In this document: in pieces, positions 1 through 9,722 of the stretch | How positions within the stretch are numbered: the stretch's first letter is position 1 | Layout of the letters: each line of letters starts with the position of its first letter | NCBI RefSeq assembly: GCF_018342475.1 | Contig: NZ_JAEMUD010000001.1 | Coordinates: 124,001-188,000 of the forward strand | Length of the DNA: 64,000 bases | DNA from: Parachlamydia sp. AcF125 | GTDB lineage: Bacteria > Chlamydiota > Chlamydiia > Chlamydiales > Parachlamydiaceae | Direction of reading: 5' to 3' | Notes under the pieces: generated by a model | Told to the model about the DNA's origin: nothing | Database searches by the model: none | What the model saw: only the letters and a program-made list of their open reading frames with translations | Made by a program: the position numbers and the translations under genes

Positions 1-124
1 CCTCCTCTACCCTACTCATCACAGCATGTGAAGCCATCCCTGCGATACCGCACCCAATACTGCTACCAATACTACTTAGACCCAGCACTAGAACGGGTCC
101 TATCATGTCGAAATTGAAATCCAT
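1..124 (-). CDS. atpK: V-type ATP synthase subunit K (proteolipid), 3' part missing
   Basis: Membrane rotor subunit of a V/A-type ATPase; it carries the ions across the membrane. Only the first 41 codons lie in the window. They start with ATG at 124 and read MDFNFDMIGPVLVLGLSSIG, followed by a glycine- and serine-rich stretch typical of the first helix of a proteolipid hairpin. The ion-binding glutamate lies outside the window, so proton or sodium use cannot be judged. It is the last visible gene of the minus-strand operon E-DUF2764-A-B-D-I-K, 17 bases after the subunit I stop. The call rests on both the sequence and the position. Confidence 0.88.
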   Translation of the reverse strand, partial: MDFNFDMIGPVLVLGLSSIGSSIGCGIAGMASHAVMSRVEE

Positions 125-141
125 TGTGATTTCTCCTAGAG

Positions 142-2061
142 TTAGTCAAGTGAAATTTTTCGAAGAGGATTAAACATTTTTCCCCCTCCTTCAAAGCTAT
201 AGTGATACCATTCCAAAAAGTTAAGACGAAGCCCATGAATAACGCCACTCATAATGGCTAAAACAAAATTGACAGTATGGCCCAAAATCGTCACAAACAA
301 AGCGAGGATAAAAGTCATGGATTCACTCATCTCATTAATCACGCTTGCCATAATAGCTCCCGCTATTCCTAAAGCATATAAACGCAAATAAGAAAGCACA
401 TCAGAAAAAACCTGAATGGCTGTCATCGCTTCAAAAATGCCTAAAAACTTTTGCTTGAAAATAGCGATGGCAATCGCCATTCCCGTTCCTATCGACAAAA
501 GATAAAGCCCCTGGATTCCCGCTTGTTCTTTATCCAAATAAAACAGGTAGTGGACCATAGAGGTGGCATCTAAGTAGTAAGGAAAATATAAATACCCTCC
601 TATTAAAGCTATTAACCAACCTATGGCTGTCCAGTTCCGATTGGCATAGCGAATAAGCGAAATGGCGAGGTGAATAACGCCAATAAAGAGGGCAAATTCC
701 AACAGAATGTTGTCGGAAAATTTGCTAATGATGTCATAACTTTTCTTACCTTTATGCTCGCTATATCCTTTCTCTAAAAATTCTTTGGAATCTGTGACAC
801 CTTTCAGGTGGGGAAATTTATCGACCCACTCTCGGTACACCTCGTCCTGCTGTTGAATATGATAAGCCGCCTTCTTTTCTGTCAGCCATGTGAGGGGGGC
901 CATTTTATGCAAGGGATTTTGGGGACTTAAGTTTATTCCAAAAAAAGAGTGGGTGGCAAATCCCCATCCAATACAAAACACGGCAAGCAGAGTCGTCAGG
1001 TTGGCCACTCTTTTCCCTAAGTGTTTTAAATTTGGATATTTATATCGGACAAAAAGGGCAATTCCTAGGAGAATTAGCCCATATCCTCCGTCCCCCATAA
1101 TCATGGCAAAGAAGAGCAAAAAGAAAAACAGCACCCATGAAGAAGGGTCTTTGTCAGTCATGGAAGGAGTATCATAAATATGGACCAGATCTTCTCCTAT
1201 TCGAGCGAAATCCTTGTTTTCTAAGTAAGTAGGAACACTATCCGTAGGTTCAATTTCCACTTCTTCCGCATGCACTTTAAACTTGCCAAGAAGCTTTTGA
1301 AGAGCCTTTTTTTTATTGGAGGGCACCCACCCTTGTACCGTAAAAAGGTTTCCTTCCAACATATCTTCAGCATAACCTTTTGCATGAACCAAATGATACT
1401 TATTGAGTTTGTCAACCAACCCTCGATGTAAAAAATGGTTGTATTTCTCATAACTTTTTAAAAGATGGTCAATTTCAAGCCATTCTCGCTGGGCTTCTTG
1501 GTTTCTCTGTTTTAACTGTCCCAGAGAAGACTCAATCTTCATCTCAACCATTTTCTCATACTGTTTCGGCTCTTTATTGATCGCCATAAAGTAATCGAGC
1601 CCATCATCTGAGCCGATTTGGATTAATTCATCGGGAATGGCTTGATGATCCGCATAACCTTTTTTAGCAAAGAAAAACTGAATCTTGCGGTGCCCTTGCT
1701 TTTCGATAGCTAAAATATCGTCCAATGAGAAATCGCCAAAAATTTCAATGCGCCTAATTTCTAAAGCCGTCATCCGTCTTTCTTCTTCCAATTGATCAAG
1801 TTTTTGCTTAAGCTGTAAAATTTCGCGGGTTAAATCCTCAGCTAAAGCAATATTACTTTGATCTTCTTGTGGCAAAGAGGGGAAGCTGCGCAAGATTTTA
1901 ATGGCCGAGACTAAATTTTGAACATCTTGGGGAATTTCTTTATCCTTGACTCCTGAAGGAGGGATAAATTGAACTTGCCCTATTTCTTGAGCTTTTTTAA
2001 AAAAGGCTTCTCTCTCTTCTTCCACCCCTACAAATAGAACTTTTTTCACATCATAGCGCAT
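142..2061 (-). CDS. atpI: V-type ATP synthase subunit I
   Basis: Stator/membrane subunit (homologous to subunit a of eukaryotic V-ATPases) that forms the ion half-channel against the K ring. 639 residues, the usual size. Residues 1 to about 300 are a soluble arm rich in heptads and charged residues (for example around 60-105 and 175-210). From about 307 a run of hydrophobic helices begins (SSWVLFFFLLFF) and continues to the C-terminus, where the family-typical LRLYALGIAGAIMA stretch and LRLNFLEWYHYSFEGGG tail are present. The start overlaps the end of subunit D by 11 bases, suggesting translational coupling. Confidence 0.95.
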   Translation of the reverse strand: MRYDVKKVLFVGVEEEREAFFKKAQEIGQVQFIPPSGVKDKEIPQDVQNLVSAIKILRSFPSLPQEDQSNIALAEDLTREILQLKQKLDQLEEERRMTALEIRRIEIFGDFSLDDILAIEKQGHRKIQFFFAKKGYADHQAIPDELIQIGSDDGLDYFMAINKEPKQYEKMVEMKIESSLGQLKQRNQEAQREWLEIDHLLKSYEKYNHFLHRGLVDKLNKYHLVHAKGYAEDMLEGNLFTVQGWVPSNKKKALQKLLGKFKVHAEEVEIEPTDSVPTYLENKDFARIGEDLVHIYDTPSMTDKDPSSWVLFFFLLFFAMIMGDGGYGLILLGIALFVRYKYPNLKHLGKRVANLTTLLAVFCIGWGFATHSFFGINLSPQNPLHKMAPLTWLTEKKAAYHIQQQDEVYREWVDKFPHLKGVTDSKEFLEKGYSEHKGKKSYDIISKFSDNILLEFALFIGVIHLAISLIRYANRNWTAIGWLIALIGGYLYFPYYLDATSMVHYLFYLDKEQAGIQGLYLLSIGTGMAIAIAIFKQKFLGIFEAMTAIQVFSDVLSYLRLYALGIAGAIMASVINEMSESMTFILALFVTILGHTVNFVLAIMSGVIHGLRLNFLEWYHYSFEGGGKMFNPLRKISLD

Positions 2062-2701
2062 CGCCGGCCTCCCGAAGTGCTTTATGTTCTAAGGCAACCG
2101 CTTTTTGGGCTTCTACTTTTTCTTTAGCGACCTTTGCTCGCGCCACAGCAGCTAGCTCTTGATCCCCCAAGAAAACTTTAATTTTCTTGATATTAGCGAG
2201 AGCTCGCGGAATCAGAATTTTTTCAAAAAGGTTAACCCGAATCGAAACTTCTCGAAACTCTTTTTCTAAAGCGCTCTTTTTTTGGTGCACAATTTTTATT
2301 TTCTCTGTCACTTCCATCAAAGAACGCACCCCTAACACAAGAGAATCCACCCAAGGGGGCGTTTCAAATAAGTCATAAGTCAAATCTGCAAATTTGATAG
2401 ATTCAAAGTAAGGCACCTCAACGCCAGCAATATTCTCAAAATGTTTATCAACAGAAACAATGCGGATAACTTCTTTAAAGTCGATAGAAATCTTTTCCGA
2501 GAAAAGGCTGCTATAAGCTTCTACTTGATCGTGCTTTTGCTTATATAATCGCTCAAGCTGGGCGATCTCATGGCGGGCTTCATTGACCTCGCTTTGCAGC
2601 ATCGCTTTTTTCAATTGCAAAGTCGGTAAGTATTTTTGCAACTGTCCTAAACGGCCTTGCTGAGAACGTAATTCATTCTTGGTTAACTTGATTTCTGCCA
2701 T
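2051..2701 (-). CDS. atpD: V-type ATP synthase subunit D
   Basis: Central stalk subunit of the V/A-type ATPase, which turns inside the A3B3 head like gamma in the F-type enzyme. 216 residues. The N-terminal KLTKNELRSQQGRLGQLQKY and a C-terminal helix with RVNLFEKILIPRALANIKKI are the signature ends of the V-type D family: two long helices that pair as a coiled coil. It lies 9 bases after subunit B and overlaps subunit I by 11 bases in the same operon. In this organism the F-type beta gene is also conventionally called atpD; the two are unrelated. Confidence 0.95.
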   Translation of the reverse strand: MAEIKLTKNELRSQQGRLGQLQKYLPTLQLKKAMLQSEVNEARHEIAQLERLYKQKHDQVEAYSSLFSEKISIDFKEVIRIVSVDKHFENIAGVEVPYFESIKFADLTYDLFETPPWVDSLVLGVRSLMEVTEKIKIVHQKKSALEKEFREVSIRVNLFEKILIPRALANIKKIKVFLGDQELAAVARAKVAKEKVEAQKAVALEHKALREAGDAL

Positions 2702-2710
2702 ACGTCCCTA

Positions 2711-4027
2711 CTAAGCATTCACAAGCGCATGTTTGGGCCAATATTTGTCTATCAATAATTTCTTAATTCCAACCTCTTCTGATTGGAAACATTCTGCCAA
2801 TGTTTGCCATCCTAAGTCTAAAGCTTCCTCAAGCGCATAGTTGACTTCCAAGTTCATCATCCGCTCTTCAAACAGTTTGGAATAGGCCAGCAATTGCTCA
2901 TCCCAGCGCGAAAGCTTAAAACCCATCCCTTGTCTTTCACGGGCTTTTTTAGAACTCGCATAAAGGCGAATCATTGCGTTAGCTAAGTCTCCATGGTCTT
3001 CTCGCGTTTCCTTACCAATCACCAATTGCTTTAAACGGGATAAAGATCCAAAAGGATCGATTTGCTTATTATGGAGGTAAAACTGCCCTTCTGTAATATA
3101 ACCCGTATTATCGGGAACCGGATGGGTCACATCCCCCCCAGGCATAGTGGTGACGGCTATAATGGTGATAGAACCGCTCCCTTCAATTAATACTGCTTTT
3201 TCATAGCGAGAAGCTAAGTCAGAATAGAGAGAACCCGGGTAGCCGCGGTTGGAAGGCACTTGGTCCATAGTGATAGCAATCTCTTTAATGCTATCTGCAA
3301 AAGCTGTCATATCTGTCATTAATACGAGAACATTTTTCCCCGTTACCGCAAACTTTTCCGCGCAAGCTAAAGCCATATCAGGCACTAAAAGACATTCTAC
3401 AGCTGGGTCGGTCGCGCGATGCACAAACATCACAGTTTTATTCAGAGATCCCGACTCTTCGGCATTATCGATAAAGGCCTGATAGTCAGCAAAAGTTAAT
3501 CCCATCCCTGCTAAGATCACTACATCCGCATCTGTCTGATTGGCAATGCGCATTAAAAGTTGGTTATAGGGCTCCCCAGGAACCGAAAAAATAGGGATTT
3601 TTTGGGATTTCACAAGGGTATTAAAAATATCAATCATGGGAATGTTAGTCCTTACCATTTCCCGTGGAACCACTCGACACACAGGATTAAAAGAAGAAGC
3701 TCCAATCTCGATGGAATCTCCCACAATGTTAGGCCCTCCATCAATGGGTTCTCCCGAGCCATTTAAACGTCTTCCTAATAGCGCCTCTCCATAAGAAGCT
3801 TGCATTTGTCTGCCCAAAAACGTCAAACGGTCTCCTGTGGAAATGCCACGCGTATTTTGGAAAACCTGTAAGGTTACAGTTTCCCCCTCAATGCGTAAAA
3901 CAGAAGCATAAATATGGCGGCCATCTCTTAAATCAATCCGTGCTAATTCTCCTAAACTAACACCCTGAGCTGTGACTGTAATCAGGTTTCCACGCATGTC
4001 ATTAATACGATCATATACTTTTTTCAT
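2711..4027 (-). CDS. atpB: V-type ATP synthase subunit B (regulatory, non-catalytic)
   Basis: Non-catalytic nucleotide-binding subunit of the A3B3 head. 438 residues, full length. The N-terminal beta barrel runs to about residue 75, then comes the RecA-like core. The P-loop position reads [15 protein letters not shown] and lacks the GKT/S motif, as expected for a V-type B subunit. The motifs [28 protein letters not shown] and [18 protein letters not shown] are strongly family-typical. It lies 15 bases after subunit A and 9 bases before D. It is not the F-type a subunit, which shares the gene symbol. Confidence 0.96.
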   Translation of the reverse strand: MKKVYDRINDMRGNLITVTAQGVSLGELARIDLRDGRHIYASVLRIEGETVTLQVFQNTRGISTGDRLTFLGRQMQASYGEALLGRRLNGSGEPIDGGPNIVGDSIEIGASSFNPVCRVVPREMVRTNIPMIDIFNTLVKSQKIPIFSVPGEPYNQLLMRIANQTDADVVILAGMGLTFADYQAFIDNAEESGSLNKTVMFVHRATDPAVECLLVPDMALACAEKFAVTGKNVLVLMTDMTAFADSIKEIAITMDQVPSNRGYPGSLYSDLASRYEKAVLIEGSGSITIIAVTTMPGGDVTHPVPDNTGYITEGQFYLHNKQIDPFGSLSRLKQLVIGKETREDHGDLANAMIRLYASSKKARERQGMGFKLSRWDEQLLAYSKLFEERMMNLEVNYALEEALDLGWQTLAECFQSEEVGIKKLLIDKYWPKHALVNA

Positions 4028-4042
4028 GGGTATCCTCAGAGG

Positions 4043-5830
4043 TTAATCAGCTTGTACACTTTCTATTATTTCTTCGATGAGGTGGTAAGCAGTGCGATAT
4101 TTATCTGAATCAAAGGGAAGCGAGTTCGTATCTTTGATCTGGTTTTGCAAACGCAAGAAGTATTGCCTAGCCTCATCATGGGTCGCAAATGTAAAATGCT
4201 TATCAAAAATTTTACGGATGATGGCTAAAAGCTGCACTTGGCGATGAAGAGGACAATAAGTATCTTCTTTATCAAACGCATTTTGTTGCAAATAGCAAAA
4301 ATCGTAGAGCTCTGCTTTTAAATATACAATTAAATCCTCTAAAGCTGTACCTTCCTCCCCCACAACTTCCATCCGCTTTCCAATTTCATCTCCACTGCGA
4401 AGAATGCGGGCCGCTTTTTTCACAATATGCCCCCATCCTTCTAGCTGAGAATCCATTTCTTGATCGACCTGGTCCACATATTTTGACCAAGAAATCAAAG
4501 GATCGATAGCTGGATAGCGCCTTGAATCTGAACGCTCTCTGGATAACCCTAAGAAAGCTCCGACAACAGCCAAGGTTGCTTGAGTAACAGGCTCTTCAAA
4601 GTTGCCCCCCGCCGGCGAAACAGCCCCTCCCACTGTGATAGAGCCCTGCTCCTCATTGTGCAGGGACACAACGCCTGAACGCTCATAAAATGCAGCAATT
4701 CTCGAAGCCAGATAAGCAGGGAAGGCTTCCTCACCGGGAATTTCTTCCAGCCTTCCCGACATTTCGCGAAGCGCCTGTGCCCATCTTGAAGTGGAGTCCG
4801 CTAAAAGCAACACATCGAGTCCCATTTGTCGATAGTATTCAGCAATCGTCATTCCTAAGTAAATGGAAGATTCTCGCGCAGCCACCGGCATTGAAGAGGT
4901 ATTGCAAATAATCACTGTTCTTTCCATAAGGGTGTTTCCTGTATGGGGATCTGTCAAATGGGGAAACTCTCTTAAGATCTCGACTACTTCACCCGCCCGT
5001 TCTCCACAGGCTGCTACTACCACAATATCTACGGACGAGTATTTGGATAAATGGTGCTGGATAACCGTTTTGCCTGCTCCGAAGGGACCCGGAGTACAAA
5101 ATGTACCACCTTTCATGACAGGGAATTGCGTATCAATAATACGTAAACCCGTATCCATCATTTTAGTCGGCTTGATTTTTTCTCCTTCAAATAAAGCATT
5201 TTTAATCGGCCATTTTTGCACCATTGTAAAAGCGTGTTCCTGCCCTTTTTCATCTTCTACGCGAGCTACAACCGTATCCACATGATAAGCACCAGGGGAG
5301 ATAACCCATTTTATTTTGTAGGTTCCATAGAGGGCAAAAGGAACCATAATATGATGATGAAAGCGTCCTTCCAACGTGGTTCCTAAAGTGTCTCCTCGTC
5401 GAACAATGTCTCCCACTTTTACCTTCGGCTCATAATTCCAGCTCTTATTCCGTTCTAATGGCGCAAGATAAACTCCACGAGGGAGAAAGTACCCAGCATG
5501 TTCGGCAACTTCTTCTAAGGGGTTTTGTAATCCATCCACGATAGAAGAAAGTAAGCCAGGACCTAATTCAGCCTCAAGCAGGTCTCCGACAAAGTCAACC
5601 TGACTTCCATATTTAACCCCTTTTGTATCCTCAAAAACCTGGATTTTGGCTTCCTTATGGTTAATTTCAATCACTTCGGCTTTGAGGCGAGCCTCGTCCA
5701 CATGAACCATCGCTACTTCCCCTTGCCGAATATTGCCTTCAAATTCCACTTGAAGCAAATTTCCAAAGGCTTTGACAACTTTCCCTGCAGCTTTTTTATT
5801 TTCTTGAATCGTGGTTTGGCTTTCAATCAT
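4043..5830 (-). CDS. atpA: V-type ATP synthase subunit A (catalytic)
   Basis: Catalytic ATPase subunit of the V/A-type complex. 595 residues with the usual domains: beta barrel, the A-specific bulge domain, RecA-like core with Walker A GPFGAGKTV, the GERAGE loop, the DSTSRWAQALREMSGRL segment, and a helical C-terminal domain. All catalytic motifs are intact. The ATG at 5830 overlaps the stop of the DUF2764 gene by four bases (ATGA), a typical coupling arrangement. In Chlamydiaceae this enzyme is the only rotary ATPase; here a second, F-type enzyme is encoded 4 kb away, so the V-type may work mainly as an ion pump or with a different ion. That division of labour is inference. Confidence 0.97.
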   Translation of the reverse strand: MIESQTTIQENKKAAGKVVKAFGNLLQVEFEGNIRQGEVAMVHVDEARLKAEVIEINHKEAKIQVFEDTKGVKYGSQVDFVGDLLEAELGPGLLSSIVDGLQNPLEEVAEHAGYFLPRGVYLAPLERNKSWNYEPKVKVGDIVRRGDTLGTTLEGRFHHHIMVPFALYGTYKIKWVISPGAYHVDTVVARVEDEKGQEHAFTMVQKWPIKNALFEGEKIKPTKMMDTGLRIIDTQFPVMKGGTFCTPGPFGAGKTVIQHHLSKYSSVDIVVVAACGERAGEVVEILREFPHLTDPHTGNTLMERTVIICNTSSMPVAARESSIYLGMTIAEYYRQMGLDVLLLADSTSRWAQALREMSGRLEEIPGEEAFPAYLASRIAAFYERSGVVSLHNEEQGSITVGGAVSPAGGNFEEPVTQATLAVVGAFLGLSRERSDSRRYPAIDPLISWSKYVDQVDQEMDSQLEGWGHIVKKAARILRSGDEIGKRMEVVGEEGTALEDLIVYLKAELYDFCYLQQNAFDKEDTYCPLHRQVQLLAIIRKIFDKHFTFATHDEARQYFLRLQNQIKDTNSLPFDSDKYRTAYHLIEEIIESVQAD

Positions 5831-6606
5831 GATGCATCCTTCACTAGGGTATCCACAGTTTGTATTCCTTTTTGCCTATCCAAGGCCTGCCATTTTTCTA
5901 CGAGGACAAGCTGAACAAAATAGGCGTATATCCGATCGATTGAAAAAACATCGGTGCCCCAAAAGCTTTCTATTTTTTGAAAACGATACTCCGCTAATGC
6001 TTGGTAGAGAGCTAGAGGGCTATCATAATGCTCTTCAAATAGTTGCTTAAGCTCTTCATAACCTTCTGGAGTTTCAAAAGCGCTTGAATCTTTTTGAGCT
6101 AAAAATTGCGCTACGAGGTTATCTGAGGGGTCTTCATATTGAAAAACCTGGATTAAATCCTGCCCCCTTTTTTTGGCGCGAAAGGCAGCCAAAACCAGCC
6201 TCCATTCTCTTTCAAAACACAAAAATTTTTGGATAAAGCCCTTTGAATGCCTCTCCTCTTCACGAAAAAAAGCAGACACCAGCTTTGGAAAATGGGCCAA
6301 GCGATCTTCTATTTTTTCATGCACCCTTAAAAAATCTAAAACATAATCGGGGAATCCTTCTCCCACCACTAAAGCCTCTTCGAGCTCATTTTCATTATAA
6401 GTACCCAAGTGATCAAAAGGCTCTTTTTTCCAAAAGGCACGGATATTCTGAATATCATAATAAAGTCGAAGCAGCTTAAAATCGGCTAAGTCACTCGGTT
6501 TTAAATTTTCATACAACAACGTTTCAAACTCCTGAAAACCCATTTCAGGAGGGGCGTCGATGCGAAGTTCCGGAAGAGCGGAGCCAACAAAATAATAATG
6601 GGCCAT
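5827..6606 (-). CDS. DUF2764 family protein in the subunit C position of the V-type ATPase operon
   Basis: 259 residues from ATG at 6606, with AAAGGTGG a few bases upstream; a TTG 3 bases earlier in frame is less likely. The start MAHYYFVGSALPELRIDAPP and the absence of the usual subunit C sequence match the DUF2764 family that Chlamydiae carry between the E and A genes (as CT309 between CT310 and CT308 in C. trachomatis, from memory). By position and size it probably replaces subunit C, the socket that joins the central stalk to the K ring. That is inference; sequence similarity to subunit C is not obvious by eye. It is mostly helical and soluble, with no signal peptide or membrane segment. 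Confidence 0.85.
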   Translation of the reverse strand: MAHYYFVGSALPELRIDAPPEMGFQEFETLLYENLKPSDLADFKLLRLYYDIQNIRAFWKKEPFDHLGTYNENELEEALVVGEGFPDYVLDFLRVHEKIEDRLAHFPKLVSAFFREEERHSKGFIQKFLCFEREWRLVLAAFRAKKRGQDLIQVFQYEDPSDNLVAQFLAQKDSSAFETPEGYEELKQLFEEHYDSPLALYQALAEYRFQKIESFWGTDVFSIDRIYAYFVQLVLVEKWQALDRQKGIQTVDTLVKDAS

Positions 6607-6609
6607 CAA

Positions 6610-7245
6610 TTACCCACCTTTAATTCCAAAAATAAGCTGACGGAAATCTTTGCGAGCATGTCTAGCTAAAAGCTCTTTTAAGGTTTGGTCTGTCATATCA
6701 ATCGTGAATCGCTTACCATGCAATTTGATCTCTGCCCCCCCAGCAAAATCTCCCACAACCACTCCTTTTTCATTCAGTTTGTTTTTCACATTTTCCAAAA
6801 GCAAAGCATTAACCTGCTCAGGAGAAACTTGTTTGGAGATAGCCACACTCAGATTAGAAGAAATTCCTTCTTTTTGGACGGCTTCAACTACTGCATTCAC
6901 CACTTTAACAACTAGTTGGGGATCAGCTGTTTGTTTTTCTAAGACTCTTTCTAACTCTTCATTAAATAGCTTATGTTCAATAGATTGACGTAGAGATTCT
7001 AAACCTTGCCTTGCAGCTTGCTCTAATGATGACTGGAAAATATGCCTTTCTTGCTCTATTGATTTACGAGCTTGTTCATGCAAAGCGACTGCTTGCTGCT
7101 CAGCTTCTTTGATGATTTTAGCAGCCTTAGCATGCGCTTCAGTAATAATCTTTTGGGCTTCCTGCCTCGCTGGCTCGAGAGTCTCCCTGCGAAGGGTATC
7201 GCAAATTTTCTGAATTTTATCTTGACCTTTTTCAAGTTTTTCCAT
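6610..7245 (-). CDS. atpE: V-type ATP synthase subunit E
   Basis: Peripheral stalk subunit, the first gene of the V-type operon. 211 residues from ATG 7245 (an in-frame GTG at 7254 is possible). Residues 5 to about 95 form a long, charged, alanine-rich coiled coil (IITEAHAKAAKIIKEAEQQA), followed by a mixed C-terminal domain, which is the E-subunit pattern. The operon promoter must lie in the 234 bases between 7246 and 7479, shared with the divergent epimerase gene; I could not assign boxes with confidence. No separate subunit F or G gene is visible in the operon, as in other chlamydiae. Confidence 0.92.
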   Translation of the reverse strand: MEKLEKGQDKIQKICDTLRRETLEPARQEAQKIITEAHAKAAKIIKEAEQQAVALHEQARKSIEQERHIFQSSLEQAARQGLESLRQSIEHKLFNEELERVLEKQTADPQLVVKVVNAVVEAVQKEGISSNLSVAISKQVSPEQVNALLLENVKNKLNEKGVVVGDFAGGAEIKLHGKRFTIDMTDQTLKELLARHARKDFRQLIFGIKGG

Positions 7246-7479
7246 GATCACCACTGAATCTAAAAGGTTTAAGTCGTTCCTTTGAAAAGGAGTTTATTTA
7301 AACAAATAAAATAGCTCTCAACAGCCCTATATTTTGCCATATACAAGGTTATTAAATGAGTCGTTTCGAGTAAAGATAAAAAACATGGTTGGCTTAAAGC
7401 CAAATCTTTATAAAATTGATTGTATTATTTCCTACCAACTATTAAAAAATAATTTAGGCAAAAAAGTAGGAGAAAAGAG

Positions 7480-8556
7480 GTGAGTGAAGAAGGGTTTATT
7501 CTCATCACGGGAAGTAGCGGAAGAGTTGGTCGCAGCGTCATTCAACGCCTGGGAGGAAAATACCCGCTAGTAGGTTTTGATAAAGTTTCTCCTAAATATA
7601 AAAACGACAACTTAGAATTCGTTCAGGTTGACATTACTTCGGATGAAAGCGTTAAAAATGGGCTGCATATTGCCCGGACAAAATATGGCTCTAGAATTAT
7701 TTCCGTGATTCATCTCGCAGATTATTATTGTTTTGGAGAGGGAGCCCCTTCTCTTTATCAAAAAATTTCAGTCGAAGGGACTGAACGGGTGTTGCAAGAA
7801 GTGCAAAAATTTGACACAGAGCAGTTCTTATTTTCTAGCACGCAATTAATTTATGCTCCCTGCCCTGTTGGAAAAAGGATTAACGAAAATTCTCCTATCG
7901 ATCCCAAGTGGGGCTATCCCAAATCCAAAGCTAAAGCAGAATCCCTTATTGAGCAAAATAGAGGGAATATTCCTACAGTCATTTTGCAAATGGCGGCCTG
8001 CTATGACGACCAATGCCATTCCATCCCGATTGCCAGCCAAATCCAACGCATTTATGAAAAACGCCTCCTCAGTCATCTTTTCCCAGGAAATCTCAAGCAT
8101 GGCTCTCCTTATTTGCATTTAGAAGACTTAAGCGAGGCCATCTGGCTAGCAGTTGAAAAACGGCATACACTCCCCGCCGAGTTGAAATTACTCATCGGTG
8201 AAGATGTCACCTTAAGCTACGATCAAATGCAAAAGCTTATCGCCGCGCACCTCTTTGGCAAGGCGTTCAAAACTTTCCCTATTCCTAAATGGGTTGCCAA
8301 AAGGGGGGCGTGGTTTTTAGGCCATTCTCTTTTTGAGAAAAATTTTTTCATTAAACCGGGGATGATTGACATTGCAGACGATCATTACACTTTAGATATC
8401 ACACGTGCGAAAGAAATTTTAGGGTGGGCCCCCAGAAATTTTGTGGGGCACTCTCTTCCCAAAATGATTAAAGCTCTCAAAGCTAATCTCAAAGGATGGT
8501 ACAAAGCCCATAACTTAACACTTCCACATTCCCTACATGATAAAGGCCAAAAATAG
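7480..8556 (+). CDS. NAD-dependent epimerase/dehydratase family protein
   Basis: 358 residues, starting at GTG 7480 with an AGGAG box at 7468-7472, seven bases upstream. The N-terminus has the Rossmann dinucleotide motif ITGSSGRVGRSV, and the active site YPKSK (Tyr-x-x-x-Lys) follows in the middle, so the extended short-chain dehydrogenase fold looks intact. The substrate is unknown. The next gene is a ruined VKOR/SPW-type membrane protein, and I recall the same epimerase/VKOR pairing in other bacteria. If so, a two-gene cassette has lost one half here. It is transcribed away from the V-type ATPase operon. Confidence 0.82.
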   Translation: MSEEGFILITGSSGRVGRSVIQRLGGKYPLVGFDKVSPKYKNDNLEFVQVDITSDESVKNGLHIARTKYGSRIISVIHLADYYCFGEGAPSLYQKISVEGTERVLQEVQKFDTEQFLFSSTQLIYAPCPVGKRINENSPIDPKWGYPKSKAKAESLIEQNRGNIPTVILQMAACYDDQCHSIPIASQIQRIYEKRLLSHLFPGNLKHGSPYLHLEDLSEAIWLAVEKRHTLPAELKLLIGEDVTLSYDQMQKLIAAHLFGKAFKTFPIPKWVAKRGAWFLGHSLFEKNFFIKPGMIDIADDHYTLDITRAKEILGWAPRNFVGHSLPKMIKALKANLKGWYKAHNLTLPHSLHDKGQK

Positions 8557-8582
8557 ATCAAAAAGATAATGGAATCTCATAT

Positions 8583-9709
8583 ATGACAGCCATGCTAGGC
8601 TGTTGGTTAATTTTCACCCCCTTGAGAGGCATCCTTGTCCCCTGGATGTGCGCGTCGAGGGGCATCTGGCTTCAGCTCGCCCCTCCTTATTTGGTTCCTA
8701 GAGACTATCACTTCCTTGAACGAAACACGCCTAGGAATATGGGTCACCACCTTTTCCATTTTAATTGCTGACATTTACCCCAAAAAAGGTTTTCGGCAAC
8801 CCGATTCTAGAAGGCGGCCTCATATCCCTTTTACATAGACCCAAGGAACGCCTATTATTGCTTTCAAATTAATTTGCCGGTTTTCTCCTCTGTATATGGC
8901 TTCTTATCAATTAGGTTATCTCGACAAAATTTGGGATCCTATTTTGGATGATGGCACGCTTAAAGGGATGACTTCCTTTAGGCTAAAAACATTTCCCTTT
9001 TCAGATGCTGGCTTAGGCACATTTGCCTACACGCTGGAAATTTTAATGGGTTTCAAAGGGGATATAACACGTTAGGATACGATGTTATGGGCTGTCATTT
9101 TTTTTGAAATTTTAGTTATCCCTGTGGGCTTAACTAGCATCATCCTAATTATGCTATAGGCCATTTTGGTAGGCTATAGGTACTTCAGGTGCCTTTTAAC
9201 AGCTTTTTGTGTGCTTGCTATGATTGCTTGAACTATCGATGAAGTTGCAACGGCCTGACAATTTTTATGGCAATCGAGGGAAAAGAAAAAGCCCTTCTGT
9301 ACCATCTTTTGGAGAGGTGAAAGACTTTGCTAAATGAGCACCATGTCACGCTACCTCTTGATAACAGCCTATTTAAAGGCATCAACCTTCCTTGGAACCT
9401 CGCCTTAAGAGCTCTTATTAGCATCAAGCTGCTATTTTCAAAATACTTAGGGAATATGGGAAGCTTGAAGTCCCCTCCATCCTAGGGACTTTTATAGCAG
9501 CAACTTCTCTTATATCTACAGCAGAAATTGCCCGATCACTTCTTTTTCTGGATGCCGGGTTTGGTACATGCTTACTGATAAAACTGTAGTTTTTAAATGG
9601 GTAGGCCACACCCTCCTTATTACTTACTTGTAGGAGAAGAATCGCTTTAATTCTGCTAAGCCTTCCTCAAGGTAAAATCCACGAAACCTATGGGCCCCTC
9701 AATCGTTAG
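8583..9709 (+). pseudogene. Decayed vitamin K epoxide reductase (VKOR)/SPW-repeat membrane protein
   Basis: No long open frame, but the pieces read in order as one protein. 8583-8838 holds a segment with MLGCWLIFTPL. 8839-9240 reads through several stops with MASYQLGYLDKIWDPI, FPFSDAGLGTFAYTLEILMG and a CLLTAFCVL segment, the VKOR-domain pattern. 9340-9709 reads INLPWNLALRALI, TSLISTAEIARSLLFLDAG and the ending LSLPQGKIHETYGPLNR, the pattern of SPW-repeat regions that follow VKOR in such proteins. I count at least five stops or frame changes. The CxxC expected in the VKOR part is damaged (YFRCLL). An active enzyme would have been a disulfide-forming or quinone-linked membrane protein. Family assignment is from memory of motifs. 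Confidence 0.65.
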
Positions 9710-9722
9710 ATTGTATGAGGGG

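Noticed and set aside
4863-5285. 140-codon forward frame
   Set aside because: Lies fully inside the V-type A gene on the other strand; composition reflects that gene.
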